From Bdellovibrionales bacterium (GTDB lineage: Bacteria > Bdellovibrionota > UBA1018 > CAIMNF01), in assembly GCA_947502835.1 (NCBI GenBank), contig CANNBJ010000004.1:124001-188000 (forward strand): a DNA stretch of 64,000 nt. Reading direction: 5' to 3'. The notes below the pieces were generated by a model. That model saw only the letters and a list, made by a program, of their open reading frames with translations. It was not told where the DNA came from and did no database searches. The translations under genes and the position numbers were made by a program. Of the stretch, positions 34,488 to 42,946 are shown piece by piece. The first letter of the stretch is position 1, and the number at the start of each line of letters is the position of its first letter.

Positions 34488-35650
34488 TCGAAAATCCTCC
34501 GGACCCGCTCAAAAAATCCATGATGCAGAGGGTGGGCTCGCTGATCCGAGAGGGTCAGCTCGTCAAAACGCTTCAGTAGCTCGATCTGCTCGGAGGAGAG
34601 TTTTTGGGGTACTTCGACCAGAACGCGAACGAGCTGATCACCCCGTCCACCGCGTCCGAGGTTCGGGAGTCCCTTGTGCTTGAGCCGGAACACCTTGTGC
34701 GACTGTGTGCCGGAGGGAATCTTCATCTCGACCTTTCCGTCGAGCGTAGGAATGTCGATCTCGGCACCGAGTGCCGCATGGGCAAAGGTGATCGGCACAT
34801 CACAAATGATATCGGCCCCGTCGCGCTTGAAGAAGTCATGCTCGAGCACGTTGATCAGGATGTACAAATCCCCGCTCGGGCCACCGTTTTCGCCAGCCTC
34901 GCCTTCGTTTGAAAGCTTGAGCCTTTGTCCGGTGTCGATTCCGGCCGGAATGGTGACCGAAATTTGAGAGGTCTTCTTTTGCTTGCCTGCGCCTTTGCAA
35001 GGTGCGCATGGGGAGGTGATGACCTGCCCTGTTCCATGACAACTGGTGCAGGGGCGTGAGACTGCAAAAAATCCCTGCTGAAAGGTCACCTCTCCCCGGC
35101 CGTTGCATATCTTGCAGGTCTCGGGCGAGGTTCCGGGTTTGGCACCTGATCCGTGACAGGTGTCGCAGTCCACTCGTTTGTTGAGAGTGATGACTTTCTC
35201 GGCGCCTTTGTAGGCCTCCTCGAATGTGATGTCGACTCGGGTTTCGAGATCCGCCCCTTGGCGCGCTCGCCGGCGCGATCCACCGCGCCCCCTGCCTCCG
35301 CCTCCGCCAAAGATGTCGCCGAAAATGTCACCGAATATGTCACCAAAATCGGCAGCACCGCCGCCCGCAAAACCACCCCCGAACGGACCGCCGGCACCAA
35401 AGGGTCCCTGGCCACCACCCATGTTCGATGCAGCATGCCCGAACTGATCATACAGTTTCTTTTTCTGCGGATCCGAGAGGTGTTCGTAGGCTTCGTTGAT
35501 CTCCTTGAACTTTTCTTCGGATTTTTTGTCGCCGGGATTCTTGTCAGGGTGAAACTGAATCGCAAGCTTCCGGAAAGCCTTTTTGATTTCTTCCGCGCTT
35601 GAGCTCTTGCTCACACCGAGTACTTCGTAATAATCCCGTTTGTCCGCCAT
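34484..35650 (-). CDS. dnaJ: Chaperone protein DnaJ
   Basis: A 388-residue type I J-protein. The J domain has the HPD motif (QFHPDKNPGD, about 32). A Gly/Phe-rich linker includes a long Gly-rich run (about 78-130). The zinc region has four CxxCxGxG motifs: CDTCHGSG, CKICNGRG, CTSCHGTG, CAPCKGAG. C-terminal substrate-binding domains follow. It delivers unfolded proteins to DnaK. It lies downstream of dnaK with a 119-base gap containing a strong hairpin. Confidence 0.97.
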   Translation of the reverse strand: MADKRDYYEVLGVSKSSSAEEIKKAFRKLAIQFHPDKNPGDKKSEEKFKEINEAYEHLSDPQKKKLYDQFGHAASNMGGGQGPFGAGGPFGGGFAGGGAADFGDIFGDIFGDIFGGGGGRGRGGSRRRARQGADLETRVDITFEEAYKGAEKVITLNKRVDCDTCHGSGAKPGTSPETCKICNGRGEVTFQQGFFAVSRPCTSCHGTGQVITSPCAPCKGAGKQKKTSQISVTIPAGIDTGQRLKLSNEGEAGENGGPSGDLYILINVLEHDFFKRDGADIICDVPITFAHAALGAEIDIPTLDGKVEMKIPSGTQSHKVFRLKHKGLPNLGRGGRGDQLVRVLVEVPQKLSSEQIELLKRFDELTLSDQRAHPLHHGFFERVRRIFE

Positions 35651-35715
35651 GGCTTTAGTCCTTGGTTAGCTAACCCGTTATTTCGAGAAAAATCAAATCC
35701 TCTGAAAATGCGGAT

Positions 35716-35748
35716 GGGCTTGAACCCGGAAACTCCGGATTCAAGCCC
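35716..35748 (-). other. Intercistronic hairpin between dnaK and dnaJ
   Basis: A 14-pair stem (GGGCTTGAACCCGG with CCGGATTCAAGCCC, one G-T or T-G pair) with a 5-base loop. No T-run follows on the minus strand, so partial termination or mRNA processing/stabilisation between dnaK and dnaJ is more likely than full termination. Confidence 0.6.
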
Positions 35749-35769
35749 ATCAAACTGCATGAAATGGTC

Positions 35770-37704
35770 TTAAACCTGCTTGAAGTCTGCGTCGATCACA
35801 TCGTCATCTTTTTTTCCGGATGAAGATTCGCCGCCCGACTGACCCGTCGCTCCCGCGCCTGCAGCTCCCTGAGCTTCAGGTCCCGCTGCATTTGCGCCGG
35901 TGTTCTTGTAGAGGATCTCGGCCATTTTATTGGATGCAGTGGTCAGGTCCTGGGTCGCTTTTTCGATTTCAGCAAGTTCATTGCTGGTCACGAATTTGCG
36001 GGCCTCGGCAAGAGCCGCCTCGACCTTGGTCTTTTCTTCTGCAGGGATCTTCTCGCCGCTTTCCTTCACGGTCTTTTCGATCGAGTAGATCAAGCCATCA
36101 AGCGTGTTGCGTGCGTTCACGACCTGCTTGCGCTTCTCATCTTCAGAGCGATGCTCTTCAGCCTCGCGCTGCATGCGCTTGATTTCTTCTTCGCTGAGCC
36201 CACTTGAAGCCGTGATCTTGATCGACTGCTCCTTGCCGGTTCCGAGATCCTTCGCGCCCACGTGAACGATCCCGTTCGCGTCGATGTCGAAGGTTACTTC
36301 GATTTGTGGCATTCCGCGTGGAGCTGCTGGAATTCCAACGAGGTCAAAGCGCCCAAGCGACTTGTTGTGCTCTGCGAACTCACGCTCACCCTGCAAACAG
36401 TGAATGGTCACTGCGGTCTGGTTGTCAGCTGCAGTCGAAAATATCTGCGACTTCTTGGTAGGGATGGTGGTGTTCTTCTCGATGAGCTTTGTGAACACGC
36501 CTCCCATGGTTTCGATCCCAAGAGAGAGGGGGGTCACGTCGAGAAGGAGAACGTCCTTCACTTCGCCCTTCAGAACTCCGCCCTGGATTGCGGCACCGAC
36601 TGCCACGACTTCATCAGGGTTCACGCCTTTGTGCGCTTCTTTTCCGAAGATTTCCTTCACCTTGCTCTGAACGCGAGGCATGCGGGTCATCCCGCCGACG
36701 AGGATCACTTCGTCGATCTTGTCCTTGGTGAGGCCTGCGTCCTTCAGAGCGGTTTCGCAAGGACCTACGAGTCCCTGGATGAGCGAATCCACCAGCTGCT
36801 CGAGTTTTGCGCGAGAGAGTTTCAGGTTCAGGTGTTTTGGACCCGAAGCATCTGCAGTGATGAACGGAAGATTGATGTCCGTTTCCATCATGCTGGAAAG
36901 CTCGTGCTTGGCTTTTTCTGCAGCTTCCTTCAGACGCTGGAGGGCCATCTTGTCGTTGAGCAGGTTGATGCCAGATTCTTTTTTGAACTCGTCTGCGATC
37001 CAATCGATGATCTTTTGGTCGAAGTTACCGCCGCCAAGGAAAGTGTCTCCGTTGGTTGCTTTGACTTCGAATACGCCATCACCGAGTTCAAGAACCGACA
37101 CATCGAAAGTACCGCCGCCGAGATCGAATACGGCAATGGTCATGTTCTTGCCTTGCTTATCAAGACCGTATGCAAGAGCTGCTGCTGTCGGCTCGTTGAT
37201 GATCCGCTTCACTTCAAGACCTGCAATGCGGCCCGCATCTTTTGTGGCCTGGCGCTGAGCATCGTTGAAGTAGGCTGGAACGGTCACGACCGCTTCAGTT
37301 ACGGGTTCACCAAGATAATCCTCTGCGGTCTTCTTCATCTTCTGAAGAACCATTGCAGAGATTTCTTGAGGCGCGTATTCGCGATCCGCAACCTTCACCC
37401 AAGCATCTCCGTTCTTTGCTTCCTGAACTTTGAACGGAGCCACCTTTACGAATTCAGACACTTCTTTTGAGCCGAACTTGCGTCCGATCAGACGCTTTAC
37501 TTCGAACAAAGTCTTCTCAGGGTTGGTGACGGCTTGGCGTTTTGCTGCCTGTCCGACCACTTTCTCGCCATTTGGCAAAAAGCCAACGATCGAGGGAGTG
37601 GTGTTCCCGCCTTCAGCGTTTGCGATCACCTTCGGCTCGCCGCCTTCAAGTACAGATACGCACGAGTTCGTGGTTCCCAAGTCAATTCCAATGATTTTAC
37701 CCAT
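35770..37704 (-). CDS. dnaK: Chaperone protein DnaK (Hsp70)
   Basis: A 644-residue Hsp70. The N-terminus [18 protein letters not shown] is the ATPase signature 1, [16 protein letters not shown] is signature 2, and [14 protein letters not shown] is signature 3. The substrate domain includes [13 protein letters not shown]. The C-terminus ends with VIDADFKQV, close to the usual VIDADFEEV. A GGAGA site precedes the ATG. It follows grpE by 76 bases and precedes dnaJ, the common grpE-dnaK-dnaJ order. Confidence 0.98.
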   Translation of the reverse strand: MGKIIGIDLGTTNSCVSVLEGGEPKVIANAEGGNTTPSIVGFLPNGEKVVGQAAKRQAVTNPEKTLFEVKRLIGRKFGSKEVSEFVKVAPFKVQEAKNGDAWVKVADREYAPQEISAMVLQKMKKTAEDYLGEPVTEAVVTVPAYFNDAQRQATKDAGRIAGLEVKRIINEPTAAALAYGLDKQGKNMTIAVFDLGGGTFDVSVLELGDGVFEVKATNGDTFLGGGNFDQKIIDWIADEFKKESGINLLNDKMALQRLKEAAEKAKHELSSMMETDINLPFITADASGPKHLNLKLSRAKLEQLVDSLIQGLVGPCETALKDAGLTKDKIDEVILVGGMTRMPRVQSKVKEIFGKEAHKGVNPDEVVAVGAAIQGGVLKGEVKDVLLLDVTPLSLGIETMGGVFTKLIEKNTTIPTKKSQIFSTAADNQTAVTIHCLQGEREFAEHNKSLGRFDLVGIPAAPRGMPQIEVTFDIDANGIVHVGAKDLGTGKEQSIKITASSGLSEEEIKRMQREAEEHRSEDEKRKQVVNARNTLDGLIYSIEKTVKESGEKIPAEEKTKVEAALAEARKFVTSNELAEIEKATQDLTTASNKMAEILYKNTGANAAGPEAQGAAGAGATGQSGGESSSGKKDDDVIDADFKQV

Positions 37705-37755
37705 ATGTTTCTCCTTTAAAGTTTCGGTCTAAAGTTTTGGTCTCTGCCCAAATTT

Positions 37756-37784
37756 TTTAATGATTCTTGTTTCTGTTTTGTCAA
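37756..37784 (-). promoter_or_regulatory. Possible internal promoter upstream of dnaK
   Basis: On the minus strand a perfect TTGACA (37784-37779) includes the grpE stop codon and is followed 17 bases later by ATTAAA (37761-37756). The -10 match is weak. It could give dnaK extra transcripts independent of grpE. No CIRCE inverted repeat is visible here or before grpE. Confidence 0.3.
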
Positions 37785-38338
37785 TGAACGGAATTCGTTG
37801 GCCCAGTCGAAATCAACACCCGGGACGGACGCAAAAGACGTCCATGCAGGGTATAGCCCTTTTGGTGCTCCTGAACGATGATTCCAGCTGCCTTTTCGCT
37901 TGGGATCTGGCCCACAGCCTCATGAAGCTCGGGGTTGAATGCCTGGTCTGCGGTTTGAATCTCGGTGACGCCTTGTTTTTCAAGGACCGATTTAAACTGC
38001 TGGGACACCATTTTCAGACCGCTCACGAGGTCCGGATCTCCATCGGGTTTGGCAAACGTAAGGGCGCGCTCGAAGTTATCGAGAACTTCGAGGAGTCCTG
38101 CAGCCACGTTTTTCCAGCCGAACTTGATCGTTTCCTGCTGTTCGCGGAGGGCGCGTTTTTTGAAATTCTCAAACTCGGCATACAGATAGACGTGCTTTTG
38201 CTCGGCTTCTTTCAGCTTCTTTTCGAGTTCAAGCGTGGTTTCTGTGGTGGCGTTTGGGGCTGTCGTACCGGTTGCATTCGCTTCAGATGAATTTTCCTGA
38301 GCGGTTTGCTCGGGTGAAGGGTTTTGGTTTTCTTGCAT
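37781..38338 (-). CDS. grpE: Nucleotide exchange factor GrpE
   Basis: A 185-residue protein with a disordered Gln/Glu/Thr-rich N-terminus (1-35), a long coiled coil (LELEKKLKEAEQKHVYLYAEFENFKKR, about 38-65) and the beta-domain (FNPELHEAVGQIP, GIIVQEHQKGYTLHGRLLRPSRV). It releases ADP from DnaK. The LRPSRV segment is the family signature. Its upstream region is occupied by nested mobile repeats rather than hrcA or a CIRCE element. Confidence 0.96.
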   Translation of the reverse strand: MQENQNPSPEQTAQENSSEANATGTTAPNATTETTLELEKKLKEAEQKHVYLYAEFENFKKRALREQQETIKFGWKNVAAGLLEVLDNFERALTFAKPDGDPDLVSGLKMVSQQFKSVLEKQGVTEIQTADQAFNPELHEAVGQIPSEKAAGIIVQEHQKGYTLHGRLLRPSRVLISTGPTNSVH

Positions 38339-38398
38339 GATGAGGGACTTATGGAGTCGGGATCACGATTGGCAAGGGTCGGGTGTAAATAAATGTCC

Positions 38399-38787
38399 AA
38401 ACTGGTCCCTTTGCGAACTGGCCTCTTTGAGTGGGCATGGCGTTTAGATTTGGGTAGGCAATCCCCTTTGATTCTTTGAGGTTTAGCCTCCGAGCCGCGT
38501 CCTGCGGCCTTGCTTTCGTCCGTCCGAGCTCGCAAGAGTCGGCTAAACCTCAAAGAATCAAAGGGGTTGGCCTCCACAAGCCCGAAGACCATGCCCACTC
38601 AAAGATGGCAGTTAGCAAGCTCTATCCCTCGCGAATCATGCCCACTCAAAGGGACCCGTTGGGGTGCATTTTTTGCCGAATTGACGCAAGCGAGGCCGCA
38701 GGACGCGGCTCGAAGGTGAAACCTTTGTGACTCTGACGGGTTAGGTCACCGAAGCTCGCGAATCATGCCCACTGAAAGAGACCAACT
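38399..38787. mobile_element. Cluster of nested/truncated MITE copies (family A)
   Basis: This interval between grpE and the helicase gene contains at least three pieces of the same repeat family. AACTGGTCCCTTTG (38399-38412) is a left terminal repeat cut short by a complete inner element (38416-38613). A right-type terminal repeat lies at 38638-38660 (ending GGGACCCGTT), and another at 38765-38787 (ending GAGACCAACT). The stretch 38661-38764 is the right half of a second-type element similar to the copy at 40311-40506. CTCGCGAATCATGCCCACT occurs twice, before each right-type end. No genes are present. Confidence 0.75.
38416..38613. mobile_element. MITE-like element, family A, 198 bp, complete
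   Basis: Terminal inverted repeats of about 23 bases (left AACTGGCCTCTTTGAGTGGG, right the reverse complement with a few changes) enclose long internal arms: TTTGATTCTTTGAGGTTTAG pairs with its complement CTAAACCTCAAAGAATCAAA. The GC-rich loop is the reverse complement of the loop in the 49525 copy, so this copy is inserted in the opposite orientation. Length is identical to that copy. No coding capacity. Confidence 0.85.
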
Positions 38788-38800
38788 CGAGAGGCGATCT

Positions 38801-40291
38801 CTAATGCTTGAATCTCATCTTGAACCCGCCCTTTTTCTTCTTTTTGAAGGGCTGCTTCTCGCGGGGGGCGAAGGCCGGAGTTTCAGAGCGTTTCGTGGGA
38901 GCCTTGATGTTCTTCGCTAAAAACCTGGCCACGATCTCTTCCTTGCTCATGATCTCAAGGGCCTCGGGCCAGCCTGTGCCAAGAAGAATTTCGCTGAGCG
39001 CATTCACGCCAATCGACTCTTTGCCCGGTTCTTCGAGGAAGGTATTGAGTGCGCGCTGCAGTCGCACCTTCAGGACTTCAATGTCGGCAGGAATCTGACC
39101 ACGGGTCATTTTGCTCTTCGTTGCGTTTTCAATCCGACTCACGAGAAACATGTGGCTTGGGCTTACGAGACTCATCGCGATGCCTTCTGCTCCACCGCGT
39201 CCAGTCCGCCCGATTCGATGCACATACAAATCAAGCTCACGGGGGAGTGAGTAGTTCACCACGTGGGTCAGGTCCTTCACGTCGATTCCGCGGGAGGCAA
39301 CATCGGTGCAGATCAGAATCTTCGCGGTTTTTGCTTTGAACGCCTTCATCGTGCGCTCGCGGGCATCCTGCTCCATGTCTCCGTGCAGGCAATCCACAGC
39401 ATAGCCGCGGGTTCGGAGGCGCTCGGTAAGATCCACCACGAGTGCTTTGGTTTGGCAGAAAATCAGGCCATAGAAATCAGGAGCCTGGTCGATCAGCTTT
39501 TGCAGCACATCGGGCTTCTCATCTTCGCGAACCGTGTAAAAGAACTGCTTTACGGCCTTCGAGACACCTTCTTGCTTGTTCACCTGGATCTGCTCTGGCC
39601 GGTCGAGGAATTGATCCGCGATCTTGCGGATCTCAGGACTCATGGTTGCGGAAAAGAGCCAAGTCTGGTGCTTTTCTTCTTGCTGCACTTTTTCGAGAAT
39701 GGATTCGATTTCTTCCTTGAAGCCCATCGAGATCATCTCGTCTGCTTCATCGAGGATCACGGTTTGAATTTCATTGAGCTTGAGAGTCCCGCGCTCGAGG
39801 TGATCAATGATCCGTCCTGGCGTTCCGACCACAATCGCAACTCCCTCTTTCAGCGCGCGAAGCTGGCCGCCGTAATTTGACCCGCCATAGATTGCAAGCG
39901 CCTTGGTCTTTTTGTAGCGGGCGAGCATATTGATTTGTTCACTGGTTTGTTTGGCGAGTTCGCGGGTGGGGCACAAAATCAGCGCCTGCACGTTCTTTGA
40001 TCCACCCTTCAGGTTTTCAAGAAGCGGGATCGAGAAGGCTGCAGTCTTTCCGGTACCGGTTGCGGCAAGCCCTAAGAAATCGGTCGGGCGATTGAGCAAA
40101 ATGGGAAGAGTCTCGAGTTGGATCGGGGTCGGTGCGGTGAATCCGAGTTCATCGATGGCGCGTTTCATTTCGGGACTGAAGGAATAGTGGCTAAAGGAGG
40201 TCTGTACTTCGGAATTCAAGGGGGGCTCGTTTCTTTTGGGACGCGGGCGGTTATTAGGCTCAAAGATGGCGAAGGGTATAAAATCAGACAC
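38801..40291 (-). CDS. DEAD-box ATP-dependent RNA helicase
   Basis: A protein of up to 496 residues with the full motif set: Q motif GFTAPTPIQ, Walker A AATGTGKT, PTRELA, GG, TPGR, DEAD in VILDEADEM, SAT, then DVASRGIDV and HRIGRTGR. The C-terminus has a non-catalytic extension and a Lys/Phe-rich tail (KKKKKGGFKMRF) for RNA contact. These proteins remodel rRNA or mRNA, often in the cold. The start is uncertain: the longest frame begins with GTG at 40291, but TTGACT at 40302 and TTATAC at 40281 could form a promoter that would place the start downstream, possibly at a TTG near 40220. Confidence 0.9.
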   Translation of the reverse strand: MSDFIPFAIFEPNNRPRPKRNEPPLNSEVQTSFSHYSFSPEMKRAIDELGFTAPTPIQLETLPILLNRPTDFLGLAATGTGKTAAFSIPLLENLKGGSKNVQALILCPTRELAKQTSEQINMLARYKKTKALAIYGGSNYGGQLRALKEGVAIVVGTPGRIIDHLERGTLKLNEIQTVILDEADEMISMGFKEEIESILEKVQQEEKHQTWLFSATMSPEIRKIADQFLDRPEQIQVNKQEGVSKAVKQFFYTVREDEKPDVLQKLIDQAPDFYGLIFCQTKALVVDLTERLRTRGYAVDCLHGDMEQDARERTMKAFKAKTAKILICTDVASRGIDVKDLTHVVNYSLPRELDLYVHRIGRTGRGGAEGIAMSLVSPSHMFLVSRIENATKSKMTRGQIPADIEVLKVRLQRALNTFLEEPGKESIGVNALSEILLGTGWPEALEIMSKEEIVARFLAKNIKAPTKRSETPAFAPREKQPFKKKKKGGFKMRFKH

Positions 40292-40310
40292 AAAAAGTCA
40301 ACAAATTACG

Positions 40311-40506
40311 AACTGGCCCTTTTGAATGGGCATGGCCATAGAGTTTCGGATTAGAACCCATTGGATTTATGGAGGTTTGACCGACTTTCGCGAGTTCGGA
40401 TTGACGATAGCGATGCCGCGGGAGGCGGCTCGGGGCGAAACACCTGTGACTCCGATGGGATCGGTCAATGGAGCCCAGGCTCCATGCCCATTCAAGAGGG
40501 CCAGTT
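40311..40506. mobile_element. MITE-like element, family A subtype II, 196 bp
   Basis: Ends are AACTGGCCCTTTTGAATGGG (left) and the near-exact inverted complement ATGCCCATTCAAGAGGGCCAGTT truncated here to its last 20 bases CCCATTCAAGAGGGCCAGTT (right). The interior shares the subtype seen in the half copy at 38661-38764 (GAGGCGGCTCGG-like core and ACCTGTGACTC) and has weaker arms than the 198-bp copies. It lies 55 bases before the start of the Cys-rich secreted gene and 19 bases from the helicase start, so it separates two divergent promoters. Confidence 0.8.
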
Positions 40507-40561
40507 GAGAGGCTAAAGAAAACGACTCATTGGGCCGAGAAGTTTTTCGAGGAAGCTGTCT

Positions 40562-41626
40562 ATGTACAAAAATGGTTCAAAAACGATGCTGATGAAGGTT
40601 CTTTTAATAGCACTGACTTCACTAAATGCCTGGTTCGCCCCTTCGGCAAAAGCGGAAGTGGACGTGATTTCCTGCGGTTCGGTTACATTCGATACCTGCA
40701 GCGTAAACATGCTCTGTTTTGATGACGGCTATCACAAGGTCACAAAATGTGTGAATAAGCCTGCAACTTGGTATCGTCAAAACGCCAAGAATAAGGTTTT
40801 CTATACGGCGCTTTCCAAAAAAGAATTGATCGAGCGAGGGCTGATCAGGAATGCCAGCGTTTCAGGAGGAGTGGGTCATGCCCAGGTCACCGTGCGTCAC
40901 GGCAAATCAGACACAGATACCTATGTGTATCGGCATTCATCCAGATCTTCTGATCCCTGGAATGTTCTTCGCGTGGGTTGTCCTGAACTAACCGGGGTCG
41001 TTAATGAAAAACGTGAAGATTTGTCAAGTTTAAGGAAGCAGTTGGTCTCTGCGGAAAAAAAACTACAGGAGGTGAAGTTCAAACTCTCAGATTGTCATAA
41101 GGACTGCCGGAACTTTGCAGTCAAGGACTCATCGAATAAGTGTCACTTTAAAAAAGTGAAGAGGGTGAACGACTATAAGAAAGTTGCGAAATATCTCACC
41201 GGAGATGATTTTAAGAATCCTGAACTGGCTCAATTCCTGGCGGATGGCCAAACAAACGGAAAAACCTTGGTCCAATCAGATTTCAAGGGAAGCGAAGGCG
41301 ACATTTGCGAAAAGCTTCTTGAGGATGAAGGGTGTGCGGAGTTTTTGTTGGATGAGAATCTTGGATCTTGTTTTGAGGATGAGGATTACGCAGCCTGGAG
41401 AGACAAGGCCAAGAAGGTCGGTGATCTCAAGGTTCGGATTGCGGTGCTTGAGCGGGATGCAGATATAAATGTGTGCGTGATTAGCAAAACCCGCTTACCA
41501 AACCCAGACACCTATGGTGACAAATCCGTCGCATGTCTTGAGTTGATGGCACAAACCTGTTTTGACGAGCTTGATCGACTCTTTGCCGAGCAAAACCCGG
41601 ATTGCGTTGATTGCAACATGCGCTAA
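40562..41626 (+). CDS. Cys-rich secreted protein, paralogue 1
   Basis: A 354-residue exported protein (signal peptide ending SAKA, residue 31). Cysteines at 38, 46, 52 and 63 match the spacing in the gene at 42947. Later shared blocks are CHKDCR, YLTGDD, DFKGSEGDICEKL, KSVACL, and a C-terminal CVDCN at which this protein ends. A coiled-coil-like segment (SSLRKQLVSAEKKLQEVK) lies in the middle. Many paired cysteines suggest a disulphide-stabilised extracytoplasmic protein. I know no family for it. GAGGA lies before the ATG. A MITE is directly upstream and may carry or disrupt its promoter. It converges with hemW, overlapping by 4 bases. Confidence 0.8.
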   Translation: MYKNGSKTMLMKVLLIALTSLNAWFAPSAKAEVDVISCGSVTFDTCSVNMLCFDDGYHKVTKCVNKPATWYRQNAKNKVFYTALSKKELIERGLIRNASVSGGVGHAQVTVRHGKSDTDTYVYRHSSRSSDPWNVLRVGCPELTGVVNEKREDLSSLRKQLVSAEKKLQEVKFKLSDCHKDCRNFAVKDSSNKCHFKKVKRVNDYKKVAKYLTGDDFKNPELAQFLADGQTNGKTLVQSDFKGSEGDICEKLLEDEGCAEFLLDENLGSCFEDEDYAAWRDKAKKVGDLKVRIAVLERDADINVCVISKTRLPNPDTYGDKSVACLELMAQTCFDELDRLFAEQNPDCVDCNMR

Positions 41627-42762
41627 AGTAGCTCCTTCACAAGCGCATCACTGAGTGCAAAGCCTCTCACGGTGGCTCGTAGGCGTTCGGGATGATCTGG
41701 ATGCTCTTCGAGCAAGCCCCTTTCGATAAAAAGGTGCCCCTTTTGGCGTTGCCGATCTGAGACGAGCCACACCTTTGGAAAGCCCTCGCTCAGTCGAATC
41801 GCAAGCATCCATTTTTCAAGTTCCATTTGCGATTCATTCAGAGTCTCCGACCACTCCATCGGGAGGCGGCTTTCTTCAATGAGCATCGTTGCATATTTGT
41901 GAAGCGAGGAAACATTCTTAAAGCGCACGCGCGCATCTTTGGAGAAGGAGTGTGCGGAAGGTCCGAACGAAAGGTAAGAGCCTCCGGTCCAGTACACGAG
42001 GTTGTGACGGGCTTGACGGCCAGGGCGGGCAAAATTCGAGATTTCATAATGATCAAATCCCCGTGCGCGCATTTCTTGGTCAATCAGGAGCAGGTGTTCA
42101 AGCTGCTCGTTCTCGTTCGGAAGTTCCTTGTACATCGAATGATGGGGAGGAAGGGTCAACAGGTAAATCGAGAGGTGCTGGATCGGAAACGAAGTGAGGC
42201 GCTCGATGTGCGATTTTAGATCGTGAATCGTCTGTCCGGGTACACCACAAAGAAGATCGGTCGAAACATTTTGAAACCCGGCTGAAAACACCGCTTCCAG
42301 AGCCTGAGTTGCCTGTGCCTCATCGTGCACGCGACCGAGCTTCAGCAAATGCTCTCCCTTTAAGCTCTGCACTCCCATGCTGACACGGTTGATGCCGAGC
42401 GCTTTGAAAGCGCGGAATTTTTCAACATCAATCGAGGAAGGATTCGCTTCCATTGTCCACTCATAGCCGGGCGCAAGGGTGGCGTACCGAAACAGAGTGT
42501 CTGTGATTCGCTTCATGGAGTCGGGCGGAGTCATGCTCGGTGTCCCGCCCCCAAAAAAGATGGTCTCGATCGGAGAGGCGAGCTCGCCCCCTTCTCCGCG
42601 GAGAGTGATTTCGCGGATCATGGCGGTTTCAAAACGATCCGGATCGCCGGGCTTTGTTTTTTCGCGACCGAGCGAGTAAAAGTCGCAGTAATGACACTTG
42701 GTTTCGCAGAAGGGGAAGTGAAAATAAAGGGATCGGGCCGCGCGGGCCTCCGCCAAAGTCAT
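41623..42762 (-). CDS. hemW: Radical SAM protein HemW (haem chaperone, CPO-III-like)
   Basis: A 379-residue radical SAM protein. The Fe-S motif is CETKCHYC (C19, C23, C26). FFGGGTPSMT follows, and MEANPSS is the next family block. The C-terminal HemN_C-like part (WTGGSYLSFGPSAHSF) is present. The N-terminal Cys that HemN has is absent, as expected for HemW, which binds haem rather than making protoporphyrinogen. A TTGACA (42797-42792) and TTAGAT (42774-42769) on the minus strand would give a nearly leaderless mRNA, but the -10 is poor. It sits between two paralogous Cys-rich genes read on the opposite strand. Confidence 0.92.
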   Translation of the reverse strand: MTLAEARAARSLYFHFPFCETKCHYCDFYSLGREKTKPGDPDRFETAMIREITLRGEGGELASPIETIFFGGGTPSMTPPDSMKRITDTLFRYATLAPGYEWTMEANPSSIDVEKFRAFKALGINRVSMGVQSLKGEHLLKLGRVHDEAQATQALEAVFSAGFQNVSTDLLCGVPGQTIHDLKSHIERLTSFPIQHLSIYLLTLPPHHSMYKELPNENEQLEHLLLIDQEMRARGFDHYEISNFARPGRQARHNLVYWTGGSYLSFGPSAHSFSKDARVRFKNVSSLHKYATMLIEESRLPMEWSETLNESQMELEKWMLAIRLSEGFPKVWLVSDRQRQKGHLFIERGLLEEHPDHPERLRATVRGFALSDALVKELL

Positions 42763-42854
42763 GACCGGATCTAAGCAGTGCCCGCACGAACTGTCAACCG
42801 AATGGCGTGGATTAACAAAAAAGTAGCTGTTTTCCGCGGGAAATCAAAATAATT

Positions 42855-42883
42855 TTGGTATTCCCTCAGACTTTCGCTACTAT
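42855..42883 (+). promoter_or_regulatory. Promoter of the Gly/Met-rich Cys protein gene
   Basis: TTGGTA (42855-42860) and TACTAT (42878-42883) are separated by 17 bases. Each matches the consensus at four positions. Transcription would begin near 42890, just before the leader hairpin. Confidence 0.5.
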
Positions 42884-42896
42884 TTTAAGCGGTACC

Positions 42897-42918
42897 CTCC
42901 AGAAAAGGATTTCTGGAG
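42897..42918 (+). promoter_or_regulatory. Leader stem-loop with AGGA loop
   Basis: CTCCAGAAA and TTTCTGGAG form a perfect nine-pair stem around the loop AGGA, near the predicted 5' end of the mRNA and 16 bases before the GAGGAG ribosome site. It could protect the mRNA end or bind a regulator. Confidence 0.55.
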
Positions 42919-42946
42919 CCGAAAAGACACTTTGAGGAGCTTACTC

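Noticed and set aside
36262-37470. A 402-codon frame antisense to dnaK
   Set aside because: Typical shadow of a highly expressed, codon-biased gene; Cys/His/Leu-rich with no family.
38339-38398. CIRCE operator before grpE
   Set aside because: No TTAGCACTC-type inverted repeat is present here or before dnaK.
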